DNA from: Salinicola endophyticus | Lineage (GTDB): Bacteria; Pseudomonadota; Gammaproteobacteria; Pseudomonadales; Halomonadaceae | NCBI RefSeq assembly: GCF_040536835.1 | Contig: NZ_CP159578.1 | Span: 3,100,001 to 3,164,000 of the forward strand | Length of the DNA: 64,000 bases | Direction of reading: 5' to 3' | Part shown: in pieces, positions 16,998-25,488 of the stretch | Position numbering within the stretch: the first letter of the stretch is position 1 | How the letters are laid out: every line of letters begins with the position of its first letter | The notes under the pieces: generated by a model | What the model was told of the DNA's origin: nothing | Seen by the model: only the letters and a program-made list of their open reading frames with translations | The model's database searches: none | Program-made: the position numbers and the translations under genes

Positions 16998-18620
16998 GTC
17001 GTCGAAATTGAGCGGGCTGATCGATTCGCGCGCGTGCAGCGGCAGCAGCAGGCTGAAGCGTGCTCCGCCCAGGCGCTCGCTGCGATCCACCACCACGTTG
17101 CCGCCGTGCCACGCCATGATCTTCTGCACGATCGACAGCCCCAGGCCGTAGCCACCGGAGCGCCGCGTGCGGCTGTCGTCGAGCCGGGCGAAGGGCTTGA
17201 AGATGGCGATGCGATCCTTCTCCGGCACGCCGGGACCATCGTCCTCGACATCGATACGAATCGCCCGCGGCTCGCGGTGGATCTTGACGCAGACCTGGGT
17301 CTCGGCGTGCCGGCAGGCGTTGGCGACCAGGTTCTGCACCGCGCGCTGCAGATAGCGTGGTTCGGCCTCCACCTCCAGCTCCTCGCCGTCGGCTACCGTC
17401 AGCGTCAGATGCGGGTGCAGCGGGCTGAGAATCTCCAGCACCCGCCACGCCAGCGCGCGGCACTCCAGGCTTTCGGTCTTGAGCGTCACGCCCTGGGCAT
17501 TCTCGCTGTCGAGCTTGGCGTAGGTGAGGATCTCGTCGATCAGGCGATCGAGCTCGGAGATGTCCTCATCGATGCCCTCCAGCTGCTTGCGCGCGTGCCC
17601 CTCGCCGTAGAGATCCTCGAGCATCTGCACCGCGAAGCGGATACGCGCCACTGGCGTGCGCAGCTCGTGGGAGACCGCACGAATCATCTCCTGCTGGCTA
17701 CGCAGCAGCGACTGCACCTGCGCCGCCATGCCGTTGAGCGCCATGCCCAGGCGGCCGAGGAAGTCGTTGCCATCGACCCGCACACGGGCGTTGAGATGGC
17801 CGGCGGCGATCCGCGTCGCCGCGCGCTCGAGCCGGCCGACGCGACCCTCGACGCTCCATACGATCAGATAGATCGCCCCTGCCAGGGTGATCAACACGAT
17901 GATCAACAGCGACAGCGCCAGTGACAACGGCATCGCCTCGAAGCTGGGCAGCGGGCCGATACGCAACCAGCGATCGGGGCCGACCCGGGCGTGGATATAG
18001 AGCGCGCTCAGGCTCGAGTCGAGGCGCACCACCACCTCACCGGCATCGAGCCGGGTCGCCTGGATCGGGTCGACGTTGGATGGCGGCTCGGCGTAGAGCC
18101 CCACCGGTACCTGGAACTGCTGCTGCACCCGGTGCAGGCGCTTGGCCTGCACCTTGTCCGACTCACCGCTGAGCCAACTGCGCAGGACCTCGGTGATGCC
18201 GCGCAGCTGCATCTCGTTGAGCGAGTTGATGCGCGCCGCCAGCACCCAGTCGGATTGCGGCACCTTGTAGAGCGAGCGCCAGCCGTCGTCGGCGGCCTCG
18301 ATCACCGGGCGCTTCTCTTCCAGCCGGGCGCGCTCGAAGTAGTCGAGCGAAAGATCCTCGAGCCGAAACAGCCCCAGGGGCATGCCCAGGGTCGAGGCCA
18401 TCGAGGCGAGCCAGTCGTCGCGCCTCTCCAGCGGCTGGCGCGAGACCAGGTCGGCAAGCAGCGCCAGGGGGCCGCTGACCAGGCTTTCGCGATAGTGCTC
18501 CTGGCGCACCTTGTCGACCATCAGAAAGCCGAACAGCGCCAGCCCGAAGGTGATCACCAGTGCGGCCAGCAGCGCCAGGTAGAAGCGCAGAAAGGTGCTG
18601 TCGGTAAGCGAACGCCGCAT
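16986..18620 (-). CDS. rstB: Sensor histidine kinase, RstB-like
   Basis: A 544-residue two-component sensor. It has TM1 at about residues 13-35, a periplasmic region to ~225, TM2 ~230-255, a HAMP linker, a HisKA box AVSHELRTP with the phospho-acceptor His318, and a HATPase_c domain with N box (LVANACRHA), G1 (DDGPGVPEKD) and G2 (GGYGLGLSIV). E. coli RstB is shorter (433), with the difference in the periplasmic part. RstAB responds to acid or Mg limitation under PhoPQ control in enterics; the signal here is unknown. Downstream of rstA with a 72-base gap holding a perfect 30-bp palindrome. Confidence 0.85.
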   Translation of the reverse strand: MRRSLTDSTFLRFYLALLAALVITFGLALFGFLMVDKVRQEHYRESLVSGPLALLADLVSRQPLERRDDWLASMASTLGMPLGLFRLEDLSLDYFERARLEEKRPVIEAADDGWRSLYKVPQSDWVLAARINSLNEMQLRGITEVLRSWLSGESDKVQAKRLHRVQQQFQVPVGLYAEPPSNVDPIQATRLDAGEVVVRLDSSLSALYIHARVGPDRWLRIGPLPSFEAMPLSLALSLLIIVLITLAGAIYLIVWSVEGRVGRLERAATRIAAGHLNARVRVDGNDFLGRLGMALNGMAAQVQSLLRSQQEMIRAVSHELRTPVARIRFAVQMLEDLYGEGHARKQLEGIDEDISELDRLIDEILTYAKLDSENAQGVTLKTESLECRALAWRVLEILSPLHPHLTLTVADGEELEVEAEPRYLQRAVQNLVANACRHAETQVCVKIHREPRAIRIDVEDDGPGVPEKDRIAIFKPFARLDDSRTRRSGGYGLGLSIVQKIMAWHGGNVVVDRSERLGGARFSLLLPLHARESISPLNFDDGAQ

Positions 18621-18658
18621 CGCTGCTCTCGCGGGGAATGAGGGGGTGTGTCGGCAAA

Positions 18659-18688
18659 CGACGGCGACCGCGATCGCGGTCGCCGTCG
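18659..18688. other. Perfect 30-bp palindrome between rstA and rstB
   Basis: Bases 18659-18673 are the exact reverse complement of 18674-18688, with centre gatc-like (cgatcg). It starts 4 bases after the rstA stop codon on the coding (minus) strand. In RNA it would form a 13-bp GC stem with a 4-base loop and could dampen read-through into rstB or stabilise rstA mRNA; it could also be a DNA site. Confidence 0.7.
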
Positions 18689-18692
18689 CGAC

Positions 18693-19412
18693 TCAGCTAT
18701 CCCTGACGAACAGGTAGCCTTTGCTGCGCACCGTCTTGATACGGTGGGGGTGATTGGGATCGTCACCGATCTTGGGCCGAATGCGCGATACGCGCACGTC
18801 GATCGAGCGATCCTGGCCGTCGTACTTGATCCCGCGCAGCTGCGAGAAGATCTCCTCGCGGGTGAGCACGCGCCCGGCGTTGTCGGCCAGCAGCCAGAGC
18901 AGATCGAACTCGGCACTGGTGAGGTCGATCCGCTGCTCCTCGAGCCAGGCTTCGCGGGTGGCGCTGTCGATCACCAGATTGTCGAAGGTCAGACGCGTGG
19001 CACCGCTCGACGACACCAGGCTGTCGGCGCGACGCATCAGCGCCCGCATGCGTGCCAGCAATACCCGCGGCTGTACCGGCTTGGGCACGTAGTCATCGGC
19101 GCCCATCTCCAGCCCCAGCACCTGATCCATGTCGTCGGTGCGTGCGGTCAGCATCAGAATGGGGCCGGCGTAGTGCGGACGCGCCCGGCGGCAGATGGAA
19201 AGCCCATCCTCGCCGGGCAGCATCAAGTCGAGGATGACCATGTCCGGCTGCTCCTCGATGATTCGCTCCACGCCGTGGGCGCCATCATGCTCCAGTCCGA
19301 CCTGAAAACCGTTGGCCTCCAGATATTCGCGCGTCAGATGCGCCAGCCGTTCGTCATCTTCGATGATCAGAACGCGATCTTGATGTGCAGTGCTGTCCAA
19401 GCTGTCTTCCAT
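18693..19412 (-). CDS. rstA: Response regulator, RstA-like (OmpR family)
   Basis: A 239-residue response regulator with a receiver domain (VLIIEDDERLAHLTREYL; phospho-acceptor Asp62 in VILDLMLPGEDG; switch Thr in LTAR; Lys in VPKPV) and a C-terminal OmpR-type winged helix (LTSAEFDLLWLLADNAGRVLTREEIFSQLRG, ...RIKTVRSKGYLFV). The start ATG 19412 (MEDSLDSTAHQDRV) gives the normal family length, though the aggg before it is unusually close. An earlier in-frame ATG at 19529 would add 39 residues with no family similarity. Confidence 0.88.
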   Translation of the reverse strand: MEDSLDSTAHQDRVLIIEDDERLAHLTREYLEANGFQVGLEHDGAHGVERIIEEQPDMVILDLMLPGEDGLSICRRARPHYAGPILMLTARTDDMDQVLGLEMGADDYVPKPVQPRVLLARMRALMRRADSLVSSSGATRLTFDNLVIDSATREAWLEEQRIDLTSAEFDLLWLLADNAGRVLTREEIFSQLRGIKYDGQDRSIDVRVSRIRPKIGDDPNHPHRIKTVRSKGYLFVRDS

Positions 19413-19793
19413 CCCTATGAGTTGGCCTCGAAACCCGGCCCTGCATACCACTGATTCGTTTATTGTGTGACGCGCTAAGGCATCGACCGATTGATAGTGA
19501 ACGGTGAACCAAGGTGGCCTATAACGCAACGAAATCTTGAGACATGCTGCGAGGCGCCAAGCTCACTCGGCACAGGTGGTATCCGAGTATTCATGATACC
19601 TCATAAGCCACCCCTGTAACCTACTAACTCGATTGGATGATTTGTCGTTACTCTCTATCCGGTACATTTTCTCGCGACAGACATCAGACCGGTTGGGGGA
19701 GATAAGTCGCAGCCCTTTCACTCATTAGACTTAGGAAAAATACATCCCAATCACTCCCCCATGTCCCTGTCAGGTCGCACCATTGCACCGCGA
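19413..19793. other. Non-coding gap upstream of rstA
   Basis: A 381-base intergenic stretch of lower GC with no credible coding sequence. It must hold the rstA promoter and the 3' end region of the minus-strand lipoprotein gene at 19794. The only clear structure is an inverted repeat ggtatc (19578-19583)/gatacc (19595-19600) with an 11-base spacer, an operator-like arrangement about 170 bases upstream of rstA. I could not find an RstA-box match. Confidence 0.5.
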
Positions 19794-20333
19794 TCAGCGG
19801 CTCAGCTCGACCTCACGGGTCTTGCCATCGCGCAGCGTGACCTGCTTGATGATGATCGGGCTGCGCGACTCACCGCCGGGCAGCAGCACGCTACCGGCCA
19901 CGTAGAACACCCCGGCGGGAATGCCGCGCACCACGAAGTAACCGTCGGCATTGGTCTTGGCGTAGTGGGTGTAGTCGCGCGCTCGCGGGTCGGCCGGCTC
20001 GATCCGGCGACCGGACAGTGCGACATCCGCGGCCTCGGCGGCATAGCGTGTCGCCGGCGCCACCGAAATGGTTTCGTTGGCACCCACGATCGTCTGACCG
20101 CCCGGCATGGTGTAGCTCAGCCGCCCCTGCACCGCTGCGGTACCGTGTTTCTCGAGCTTGGCGTACTCCTCGGCCGGAAACGCGATCTGACGCTTGACCA
20201 CGTTCTCGTCGCGGGACTGGCCGCCGAAGATATCGGGCATCTTGAAGCTGCTGGTGGAAAAGCTGTCGCACCCGGTCAGCCCCAGCATGATCAAAAAGGG
20301 TAACAGCCAGGGCCGCCACTGTGTCAGCGTCAT
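19794..20333 (-). CDS. Lipoprotein with carboxypeptidase-regulatory-like domain
   Basis: A 179-residue predicted lipoprotein of unknown function. The signal peptide MTLTQWRPWLLPFLIMLGLTGC ends in lipobox LTGC. The mature part holds VQGRLSYTMPGGQTIVGANETISVAP... and YTHYAKTNADGYFVVRGIPAGVFYVAGSV, the pattern of a small beta-sandwich (carboxypeptidase regulatory-like/Cna-B type), often found in cell-surface and periplasmic adaptors. ATG 20333 has aaggag 8 bases upstream; earlier in-frame starts lack one. It may be expressed with the protease gene upstream, although the 261-base gap with repeats and a hairpin argues for a separate promoter. Confidence 0.72.
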   Translation of the reverse strand: MTLTQWRPWLLPFLIMLGLTGCDSFSTSSFKMPDIFGGQSRDENVVKRQIAFPAEEYAKLEKHGTAAVQGRLSYTMPGGQTIVGANETISVAPATRYAAEAADVALSGRRIEPADPRARDYTHYAKTNADGYFVVRGIPAGVFYVAGSVLLPGGESRSPIIIKQVTLRDGKTREVELSR

Positions 20334-20423
20334 CTTCGACTCCTTGAATGCAACGCGCGCGTTAGTGACCGGACATTCATCACCGAGGTAAACCACGACG
20401 AACGCTTATCTTACGTCACGTCG

Positions 20424-20446
20424 CACTGTCGATCTGTCCGACAGTG
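20424..20446. other. Hairpin upstream of the lipoprotein gene
   Basis: An 8-bp perfect stem cactgtcg (20424-20431)/cgacagtg (20439-20446) with a 7-base loop. It lies about 90 bases upstream of the minus-strand lipoprotein start and may be an operator or the terminator of the protease gene. A second small palindrome, gattgt-aaacg-acaatc, is at 20471-20487. Confidence 0.4.
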
Positions 20447-20516
20447 TCACCCAGGGTAACTTGCGAGTTCGATTGTAAACGACAATCACGCAGAGATTAC
20501 GCAAGCGTTGTCGCCT

Positions 20517-20588
20517 CTGGGCGACAGTCTGATCGAACCACTGGGCGACAGTTTAATCGGACCGCTGGGCAACGGCTTGATCGAGAGA
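20517..20588. repeat. Three tandem copies of a 24-bp unit
   Basis: Units at 20517-20540, 20541-20564 and 20565-20588 share ctgggcgacagt-type starts; copies 1 and 2 differ at 5 positions and copy 3 is more diverged. The period is a multiple of three, so one frame reads as the repeating octapeptide PLGDSLIE, but no start or family similarity supports a gene. It ends 6 bases before the protease stop codon. Confidence 0.7.
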
Positions 20589-20594
20589 GCCGAT

Positions 20595-21116
20595 TCACGG
20601 GGTCCGCGGACTCAGCGTCAGATGGTCGGCACGAATCTGAATATCGAAGCGGCCGAGAAAGCTCATCCCGAGCAGCACCATGTCATCGCCGATACCGGCA
20701 TGGATTGACCCCGCCACCTGGCGCACGGCAAGACCGCCCAGACGCACGCTGTCGAGCGTGGTGAGGTGCCCCTGGACGCGTCCATTGGCTGTGTTGAAGG
20801 TAGCCGCAGGGCCGGGTTGCAGACCTAGACGCTCGGCCAGCCCACGCGACAGCGAGACATAGGTGGCGCCGGTATCGAGCAGGAAGGTGACCGGCTGGCC
20901 GTCGATCTCGCCCGGGGCGACGAAGTGGCCGGCGGCATTGCGCGCCAGAGAGACCGGGGCGCCGGGGGCGGCTTGACTGGAGAGCTCGAGATTGGGGTTG
21001 GCACGCCGGCTTTCGACGCCGCGAAACCACCACACCGCCAATGCCAGCATCACTACCCAGCACAGCAGCATCATCCCGAGTCCGAGACGCCGCGTGGTGT
21101 GTTGCGCGTCAGCCAT
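20595..21116 (-). CDS. Membrane-anchored retropepsin-like aspartic protease (TIGR02281-type)
   Basis: A 173-residue protein with one N-terminal TM helix (about residues 14-33) and a retroviral-type aspartic protease domain: FLLDTGATYVSLS is the catalytic DTG motif, and LGMSFLGRFDIQIRADHLTL is the C-terminal family block. Bacterial members work as dimers in the periplasm; substrates are mostly unknown. ATG 21116 (MADAQHTTRR) is favoured because ggagg lies about 8 bases upstream; an ATG at 21131 has no good site. It is followed on the minus strand by the 24-bp tandem array. Confidence 0.85.
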   Translation of the reverse strand: MADAQHTTRRLGLGMMLLCWVVMLALAVWWFRGVESRRANPNLELSSQAAPGAPVSLARNAAGHFVAPGEIDGQPVTFLLDTGATYVSLSRGLAERLGLQPGPAATFNTANGRVQGHLTTLDSVRLGGLAVRQVAGSIHAGIGDDMVLLGMSFLGRFDIQIRADHLTLSPRTP

Positions 21117-21239
21117 CGGCTCGCCTCCCATACGAACTCATCGGGTTCGGTGCGGCGCTCAGCGTGGGATCGAGGGTATCGGTGCAGGTCAGGCTGACCT
21201 CGGCCAGCACGTGTCCGCGCATCGCTGCGCGGACACGAT

Positions 21240-22004
21240 TTAACTGCGATTGATCGACATGCCACCATCGACCAGCATCGCGCTGCCGGTCATGAACCCG
21301 GCATCCTCCGAAGCCAGGAACAGCGCCGCGCGAGCGAGTTCTTCCGGCCGCGCCAGACGCTTGAGCGCGTGCATCTGCGCCACTTGCGCCAGGGCCTCCG
21401 GCGTATCGTTCATCGCCTCCGCCATCGGCGTCTGCGTGCCGCCAGGCAATAGCGCATTGACGCGAATGGCATGCGGACCGAACTCCGCCGCCAGCGCCTG
21501 GGTCAGGCCGATCAGGCCAGACTTGCTGGCAGCGTAGGCGGCGGTGCCGGGGAAGCCGACAGTGTAGCCAACGAAGGTGGACGTAAAAATCAGCGAACCG
21601 CCACCGCGTGCCAGCATCGCCGGAATCTGATGCTTGGCACCGAGGAAGGCCGCACTGAGGTTGGTGTCGAGCGTCTCGCGCCACGCCTGTGCATCCAGTT
21701 GGGGGGTCGGAATCAACGTCCCGAGCGTGCCGGCGTTGTTGAACGCGATATCCAGACCACCGAAACGCTCGATCGCCAGAGCCACCAGCGCCTGCGCATA
21801 GGGTTCGTCGCGGACGTCGCCGGCCAACCAAGCAGCCTGACCGCCGGCATCGACGATCTGTGCGGCGACGGCCTGCAGCTCCGCACCGCGCCGTGCCGCC
21901 AGCACCACACAGGCGCCCTCGCTCGCAAATAGCCGCGCCGCGGCCTGACCGATCCCGGAACTGGCGCCAGTGATTAGCGCGATCTTGCCTTGTAAGCGTT
22001 GCAT
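21240..22004 (-). CDS. SDR family oxidoreductase
   Basis: A 254-residue classical short-chain dehydrogenase. Visible are the cofactor motif TGASSGIG, an Arg pair after beta-2 (AARRGAEL) that suggests NADP, NNAG, and the catalytic Ser and YAASK (TSTFVGYTVGFPGTAAYAASKSG). The FASEGACVV... RVNALLPGGTQTPMAEA pattern is common in environmental SDRs of unknown substrate. The start is placed at 22004 (MQRLQGKIAL) because ggaga precedes it by 6 bases; the in-frame ATG at 22016 is the alternative. It stands alone. Confidence 0.85.
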   Translation of the reverse strand: MQRLQGKIALITGASSGIGQAAARLFASEGACVVLAARRGAELQAVAAQIVDAGGQAAWLAGDVRDEPYAQALVALAIERFGGLDIAFNNAGTLGTLIPTPQLDAQAWRETLDTNLSAAFLGAKHQIPAMLARGGGSLIFTSTFVGYTVGFPGTAAYAASKSGLIGLTQALAAEFGPHAIRVNALLPGGTQTPMAEAMNDTPEALAQVAQMHALKRLARPEELARAALFLASEDAGFMTGSAMLVDGGMSINRS

Positions 22005-22057
22005 CCATGTCTCCATTGGGTCGAAGGAACATGGATGATCGACGATGGGCCACCTCG

Positions 22058-22260
22058 CTACTCGCCGTTTTCGGACCTGGCAGTGGAGAAATGGCGATGG
22101 GACCCACGCGGGCGGTAGCGCAGGGTCTTCTGCGCCACGGCTTCTTCTTCGTTATCCAAGCCCCCGGCCATGGTGTGCAAGCCCAGGTCATTGGACAGGC
22201 CGATAAGCGAGCGCACCATCACGCCCTTCTGTTCGCCGAGACAGCCCCTCGATGGGCTCG
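22058..22260 (-). pseudogene. Probable remnant of an EAL-domain gene
   Basis: On the minus strand the frame reads GEQKGVMVRSLIGLSNDLGLHTMAGGLDNEEEAVAQ, which resembles the late part of EAL phosphodiesterases (VRSIIxLxxxLGLxxVAEGVETxEQ), but the catalytic Glu of AEGVET is replaced (MAGGLDN) and the rest is out of frame, ending at TAG 22058-22060. No start or N-terminal domain is present. This fragment is the only thing I can identify in the 439-base gap between the SDR and aguA; the aguA promoter must lie in 22300-22440. Confidence 0.45.
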
Positions 22261-22443
22261 CCGCGGTTGTCGCTAAAGCGCATGACGCTCTCCTGTCTCT
22301 CCGGGGGGATCGCCCGCTGGCCTGGAGTGATGCAAGGACATCCGCGACCCACTGCGCAAGCGTCCTGCGGAGTGCTACAGTCGCCGTCACGACGTACTCA
22401 CTACCGTTCACCGATAACCTTAGGGTTCCCTCAGGCGTTTGTC

Positions 22444-23544
22444 ATGACCGATCTCGCATCTCCCTCCCAGACGCCCGCCCAGCTGGGCTTTCGCATGCCG
22501 GCGGAGTTTGCCCCCCACGACGCCTGCTGGATGCTGTGGCCGCAGCGACCGGACAACTGGCGCCTGGGGGCCAAGCCGGCGCAGCGCGCCTTCGTCGAGG
22601 TCGCCCGCGCCATTGCCGAGAGCGAGACCGTGATCGTGGGCGTCAACGACGAGCAGTACGAGAACGCCCGTCACCAGTTACCGGCGCACATTCGAGTAGT
22701 CGAACTCTCCAGCAACGATGCCTGGATGCGCGATGTCGGCCCGACCTTCGTCACCCACCCGGACGGGCGTATCGCCGTCGTCGACTGGGACTTCAACGCC
22801 TGGGGTGGGCTCAAGGGCGGGCTCTACTTCCCCTGGGACAAGGATCGCCGCATTCGGCGCAAGATCGCCGAGATGCTGGGAATTCCCTGCTTCACTGCGC
22901 CGCTGGTGCTCGAGGGCGGCGCCATCCATGTGGATGGCGAGGGCACCCTGATCACCACCGAAGAGTGCCTGCTCAACCCGAACCGCAACCCGGAGCTCAG
23001 CCGCGAAGCGCAGACCCAGCTACTGGCCGACTATCTGGGTATCGACAAGGTGATCTGGCTGCCGGCGGGCTGCTACCAGGACGAGACCGACGGCCACGTC
23101 GATAACCTCTGCTGTTTCATCGCCCCCGGCGTGGTGGCGCTGACCTGGACCGACGACGAGAGCGACCCGCAGTACGCCATCTCGCGGCAGGCGCTGGAGA
23201 TTCTGGAGCGTGCCACCGACGCCCGCGGCCGCCGTTTCGTAGTCCACAAGCTGCCGCAGCCGGGCCCACTCTATCTGGGCGAAGAGGAAGCCAGCGGCGT
23301 CGATCGCCTGTCGAGCTCGCGCCCGCGCCGGCCGGGAGATCGCATGGCAGCCTCCTATGTCAACTTCTATATCGGTACCAGCGTGGTGGCGATGCCGCTG
23401 CTCGATCCCGCACACGACGCCAGCGTGCGCGAGATACTGGAAGGGTTTTTCCCGGGGCGCCGGGTGATTGGCGTGCCGGCGCGCGAGATTCTGCTCGGCG
23501 GCGGCAACATCCACTGCATCACCCAGCAGCAACCCCGGCCCTGA
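22444..23544 (+). CDS. aguA: Agmatine deiminase
   Basis: A 366-residue member of the guanidine-modifying (pentein) superfamily, which hydrolyses agmatine to N-carbamoylputrescine and ammonia on the arginine-decarboxylase route to putrescine. The family blocks GFRMPAEFAPHDACWMLWPQRPDNWR, NDAWMRDVGPTFV, LVLEGGAIHVDGEGT and DGHVDN are present, and the catalytic cysteine is C358 in GGGNIHCITQQ. Start ATG 22444. The partner aguB (N-carbamoylputrescine amidase) is not in the window. Monocistronic. Confidence 0.95.
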   Translation: MTDLASPSQTPAQLGFRMPAEFAPHDACWMLWPQRPDNWRLGAKPAQRAFVEVARAIAESETVIVGVNDEQYENARHQLPAHIRVVELSSNDAWMRDVGPTFVTHPDGRIAVVDWDFNAWGGLKGGLYFPWDKDRRIRRKIAEMLGIPCFTAPLVLEGGAIHVDGEGTLITTEECLLNPNRNPELSREAQTQLLADYLGIDKVIWLPAGCYQDETDGHVDNLCCFIAPGVVALTWTDDESDPQYAISRQALEILERATDARGRRFVVHKLPQPGPLYLGEEEASGVDRLSSSRPRRPGDRMAASYVNFYIGTSVVAMPLLDPAHDASVREILEGFFPGRRVIGVPAREILLGGGNIHCITQQQPRP

Positions 23545-23557
23545 GCGCCATGCACCC

Positions 23558-23584
23558 GCCGGCCTTGCGTAGCGCGAGGCCGGC
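23558..23584. terminator. Hairpin after aguA
   Basis: An 8-bp stem gccggcct (23558-23565)/aggccggc (23577-23584), 14 bases after the aguA stop. There is no T-run; terminator role uncertain. Confidence 0.4.
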
Positions 23585-23671
23585 CACCGGTGGCGGCTCT
23601 GGCCACCCGGTCTATGCTGTAGTCACAGCCGCTTACGCACCGTAACCCGGCGTCGACTCAGGAGATTGACC

Positions 23672-23899
23672 ATGCTACGTACGACTCCCTTCATACTGGC
23701 AGCCGCCCTGCTGCTCAGCGCTTGCGGTACCGGCACCGGTGAGCGCGCGCTCAGCGGTGCCGGTGTGGGCGCCGCAGTGGGTGCCGGTGCCGCCGCGGCC
23801 ACCGGTGGCGATGTTTCCGACGGAGCCGTGATCGGCGGTGGCGTGGGCGCGGCCACCGGGGCGGCGACCGACTCCAGCGACATCAACCTCGGTAACTGA
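23672..23899 (+). CDS. Small glycine-zipper lipoprotein
   Basis: A 75-residue protein with signal peptide and lipobox LLLSAC (Cys about residue 17). Almost all of the mature part is Gly/Ala-rich with a glycine-zipper pattern (GAGVGAAVGAGAAAATGG, GAVIGGGVGAATGAATD), as in the small entericidin- or YMGG-like envelope lipoproteins. Such proteins insert into or lie on the outer membrane; the role is unknown. ATG 23672 follows aggaga (23660-23665). Confidence 0.75.
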   Translation: MLRTTPFILAAALLLSACGTGTGERALSGAGVGAAVGAGAAAATGGDVSDGAVIGGGVGAATGAATDSSDINLGN

Positions 23900-23923
23900 A
23901 CGCGCCACAATCGCGACCTGCCA

Positions 23924-24616
23924 TCAGCGGCAGAAGGCAACGCCGCGCATTCCCAGATGAAAGTGGTTGGCGTGCGCAGCGTTGTAGTCGGGGCCGATCA
24001 CGGTCCCGAAGTAGCCACAGGCCGCCGCCTGGACCTGACGCAGGAACGCTGCCCGCTTGCCCTCGCCTTCCCAATCATCCAGCAGATCGATACGCTCGCC
24101 GCTGGCCAGGGTGAAGCCGGCGACATCCAGCGCCGAGGCCGTGGCGTGCTCGCTGCGCCGCGCGTTCTCACGATGATAGATATTACGGCAAGCGAAGGAG
24201 CCGAAGTGGCGCACCGCGGTGACGCGGCTATCGAAGGTGCGCTCGGCCAGCGGCTGGAGCTCATGACGCTCGAACATCGTCCACGCCAGGGCCAACGGGC
24301 AGGTGGCGACGAAGCTCGAGCTGAAGCGCAACCCGGTGCTCTGAAGGCGCACCACATCGGTCAGCGGACAGCCCGCCACCGGGGTGTAGTCCGCCAGCGG
24401 CGTGAAGCGTACCTCCGGGGCCGTTCGCAGCGCCGCGCGGCACACTTCGGGGTCGCGTTCGACACGCGCGAGCTTGAGCCGAGTGACCGGCGTCACCGGG
24501 TCGTCCACCACTAGCGGCGCGAACGGATTCCACGCCCGTGGCACATCGATACCGCCCTTGTCGAGCGCCACGCCCAGCGCGATCAGCACCAGCCATCCCA
24601 GCGTCGTTGCGCGCAT
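23924..24616 (-). CDS. Extensin-like protein (COG3921 family)
   Basis: A 230-residue protein with an N-terminal signal/anchor (MRATTLGWLVLIALGVAL) and the extensin-like C-terminal domain found in many proteobacteria. Conserved residues include Cys pairs (CRAAL, AGCPL, SFACRNIY, AAACGYFG, FCR), SEHATASALDVAGFTL and the HANHFHLG motif, reminiscent of the M15 (VanY/MepA) metallopeptidase fold, so a role in the cell wall is likely but unproven. ATG 24616 is chosen with gggagg just upstream; the spacing is short (3 bases), and a longer start at 24646 is possible. Confidence 0.78.
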   Translation of the reverse strand: MRATTLGWLVLIALGVALDKGGIDVPRAWNPFAPLVVDDPVTPVTRLKLARVERDPEVCRAALRTAPEVRFTPLADYTPVAGCPLTDVVRLQSTGLRFSSSFVATCPLALAWTMFERHELQPLAERTFDSRVTAVRHFGSFACRNIYHRENARRSEHATASALDVAGFTLASGERIDLLDDWEGEGKRAAFLRQVQAAACGYFGTVIGPDYNAAHANHFHLGMRGVAFCR

Positions 24617-24684
24617 GCGCCTCCCTGCCCCGTGCCGCCGAACCAAGGTCTAAGCTTAGGCGCTGTCAGAGATGACTGCGTACG

Positions 24685-25488
24685 TCAGCCCTCGACCATC
24701 CAGGCGTGCTCCGGGTCGTTACGGAATGTCCAGACCCGTCGCGGCCCGGCCATGACATTGAGGTAATAGAGGTCATAACCGTGGGCGGCCGCGACCGGGT
24801 GGTAACCACGCGGCACCATCACCACACAGCCATCCTCCACCGTCAGGGTCTCGTCCAGCGAGCGATCATCGGTATAGACACGCTGGAAGGCAAAGCCCTG
24901 TGCAGGGTTCAGGCGGTGGTAATAGGTCTCCTCGAGCATCGACTCGTGGGGTAGATCATCAGTGTCGTGCTTGTGCGGCGGGTAGCTCGACCAGTTACCA
25001 GCCGGGGTGTAGACCTCGACCACCAGCAGGCCGTCGGCCGGCTCGCTCTCTGGCAGCACGTCGTGGATATGCCGAGTATTGCTGCCGCTACCCCGGGTGC
25101 TACGGTTGATCTGGTCGGGGACGATCAACCGCGCGGCTTGGTTACCCTGCCCCGGCGCGCTGCACACCGCGAGTTCGAGCGGGGTGAGCGCCTCGACATG
25201 GTAGTCCACGCCCGGCGGCAGATAGACCGCGTAGGGCGGCACTGGCTCGAACACATCCATCCGCGCGCCGATCGCTTCCCAGCGCTCGTCGCCGCTGGTC
25301 ACGTTGGCGCGCCCGGCAAGCAGCACCAGACAGTGCTCGCGTTCACCGGTATCGGCGGCTATCCGTTGACCGGCCGCCAGACGGTGAAGGCGAAAGCCGA
25401 CATGGGACCAGCCGGCGGATTCCGGGGTGACTTCGAGCACCTTGCCCTGCGCATCGGGTTGCTGGGGGCGAACTAGCAGTGAACTCAT
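24685..25488 (-). CDS. iolB: 5-deoxy-glucuronate isomerase
   Basis: A 267-residue cupin enzyme of myo-inositol catabolism, converting 5-deoxy-D-glucuronate to 2-deoxy-5-keto-D-gluconate. Family blocks are ESAGWSHVGFRLHRLAAGQ, VLLAGRANV, NWSSYPPHKHD (metal-binding His residues in PPHKHD), EETYYHRLNP and GCVVMVPRGYHPVAAAHGYDLYYLNVMAGP. Start ATG 25488 with aggag upstream overlaps the iolG stop by 4 bases, so iolG and iolB are translationally coupled. Confidence 0.96.
   Translation of the reverse strand: MSSLLVRPQQPDAQGKVLEVTPESAGWSHVGFRLHRLAAGQRIAADTGEREHCLVLLAGRANVTSGDERWEAIGARMDVFEPVPPYAVYLPPGVDYHVEALTPLELAVCSAPGQGNQAARLIVPDQINRSTRGSGSNTRHIHDVLPESEPADGLLVVEVYTPAGNWSSYPPHKHDTDDLPHESMLEETYYHRLNPAQGFAFQRVYTDDRSLDETLTVEDGCVVMVPRGYHPVAAAHGYDLYYLNVMAGPRRVWTFRNDPEHAWMVEG

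Noticed and set aside
20508..20708. A 66-codon frame with a repeating PLGDSLIE-like octapeptide
   Set aside because: The repeat is explained by a 24-bp DNA tandem array; there is no ribosome site and the rest of the frame is antisense to the protease gene.
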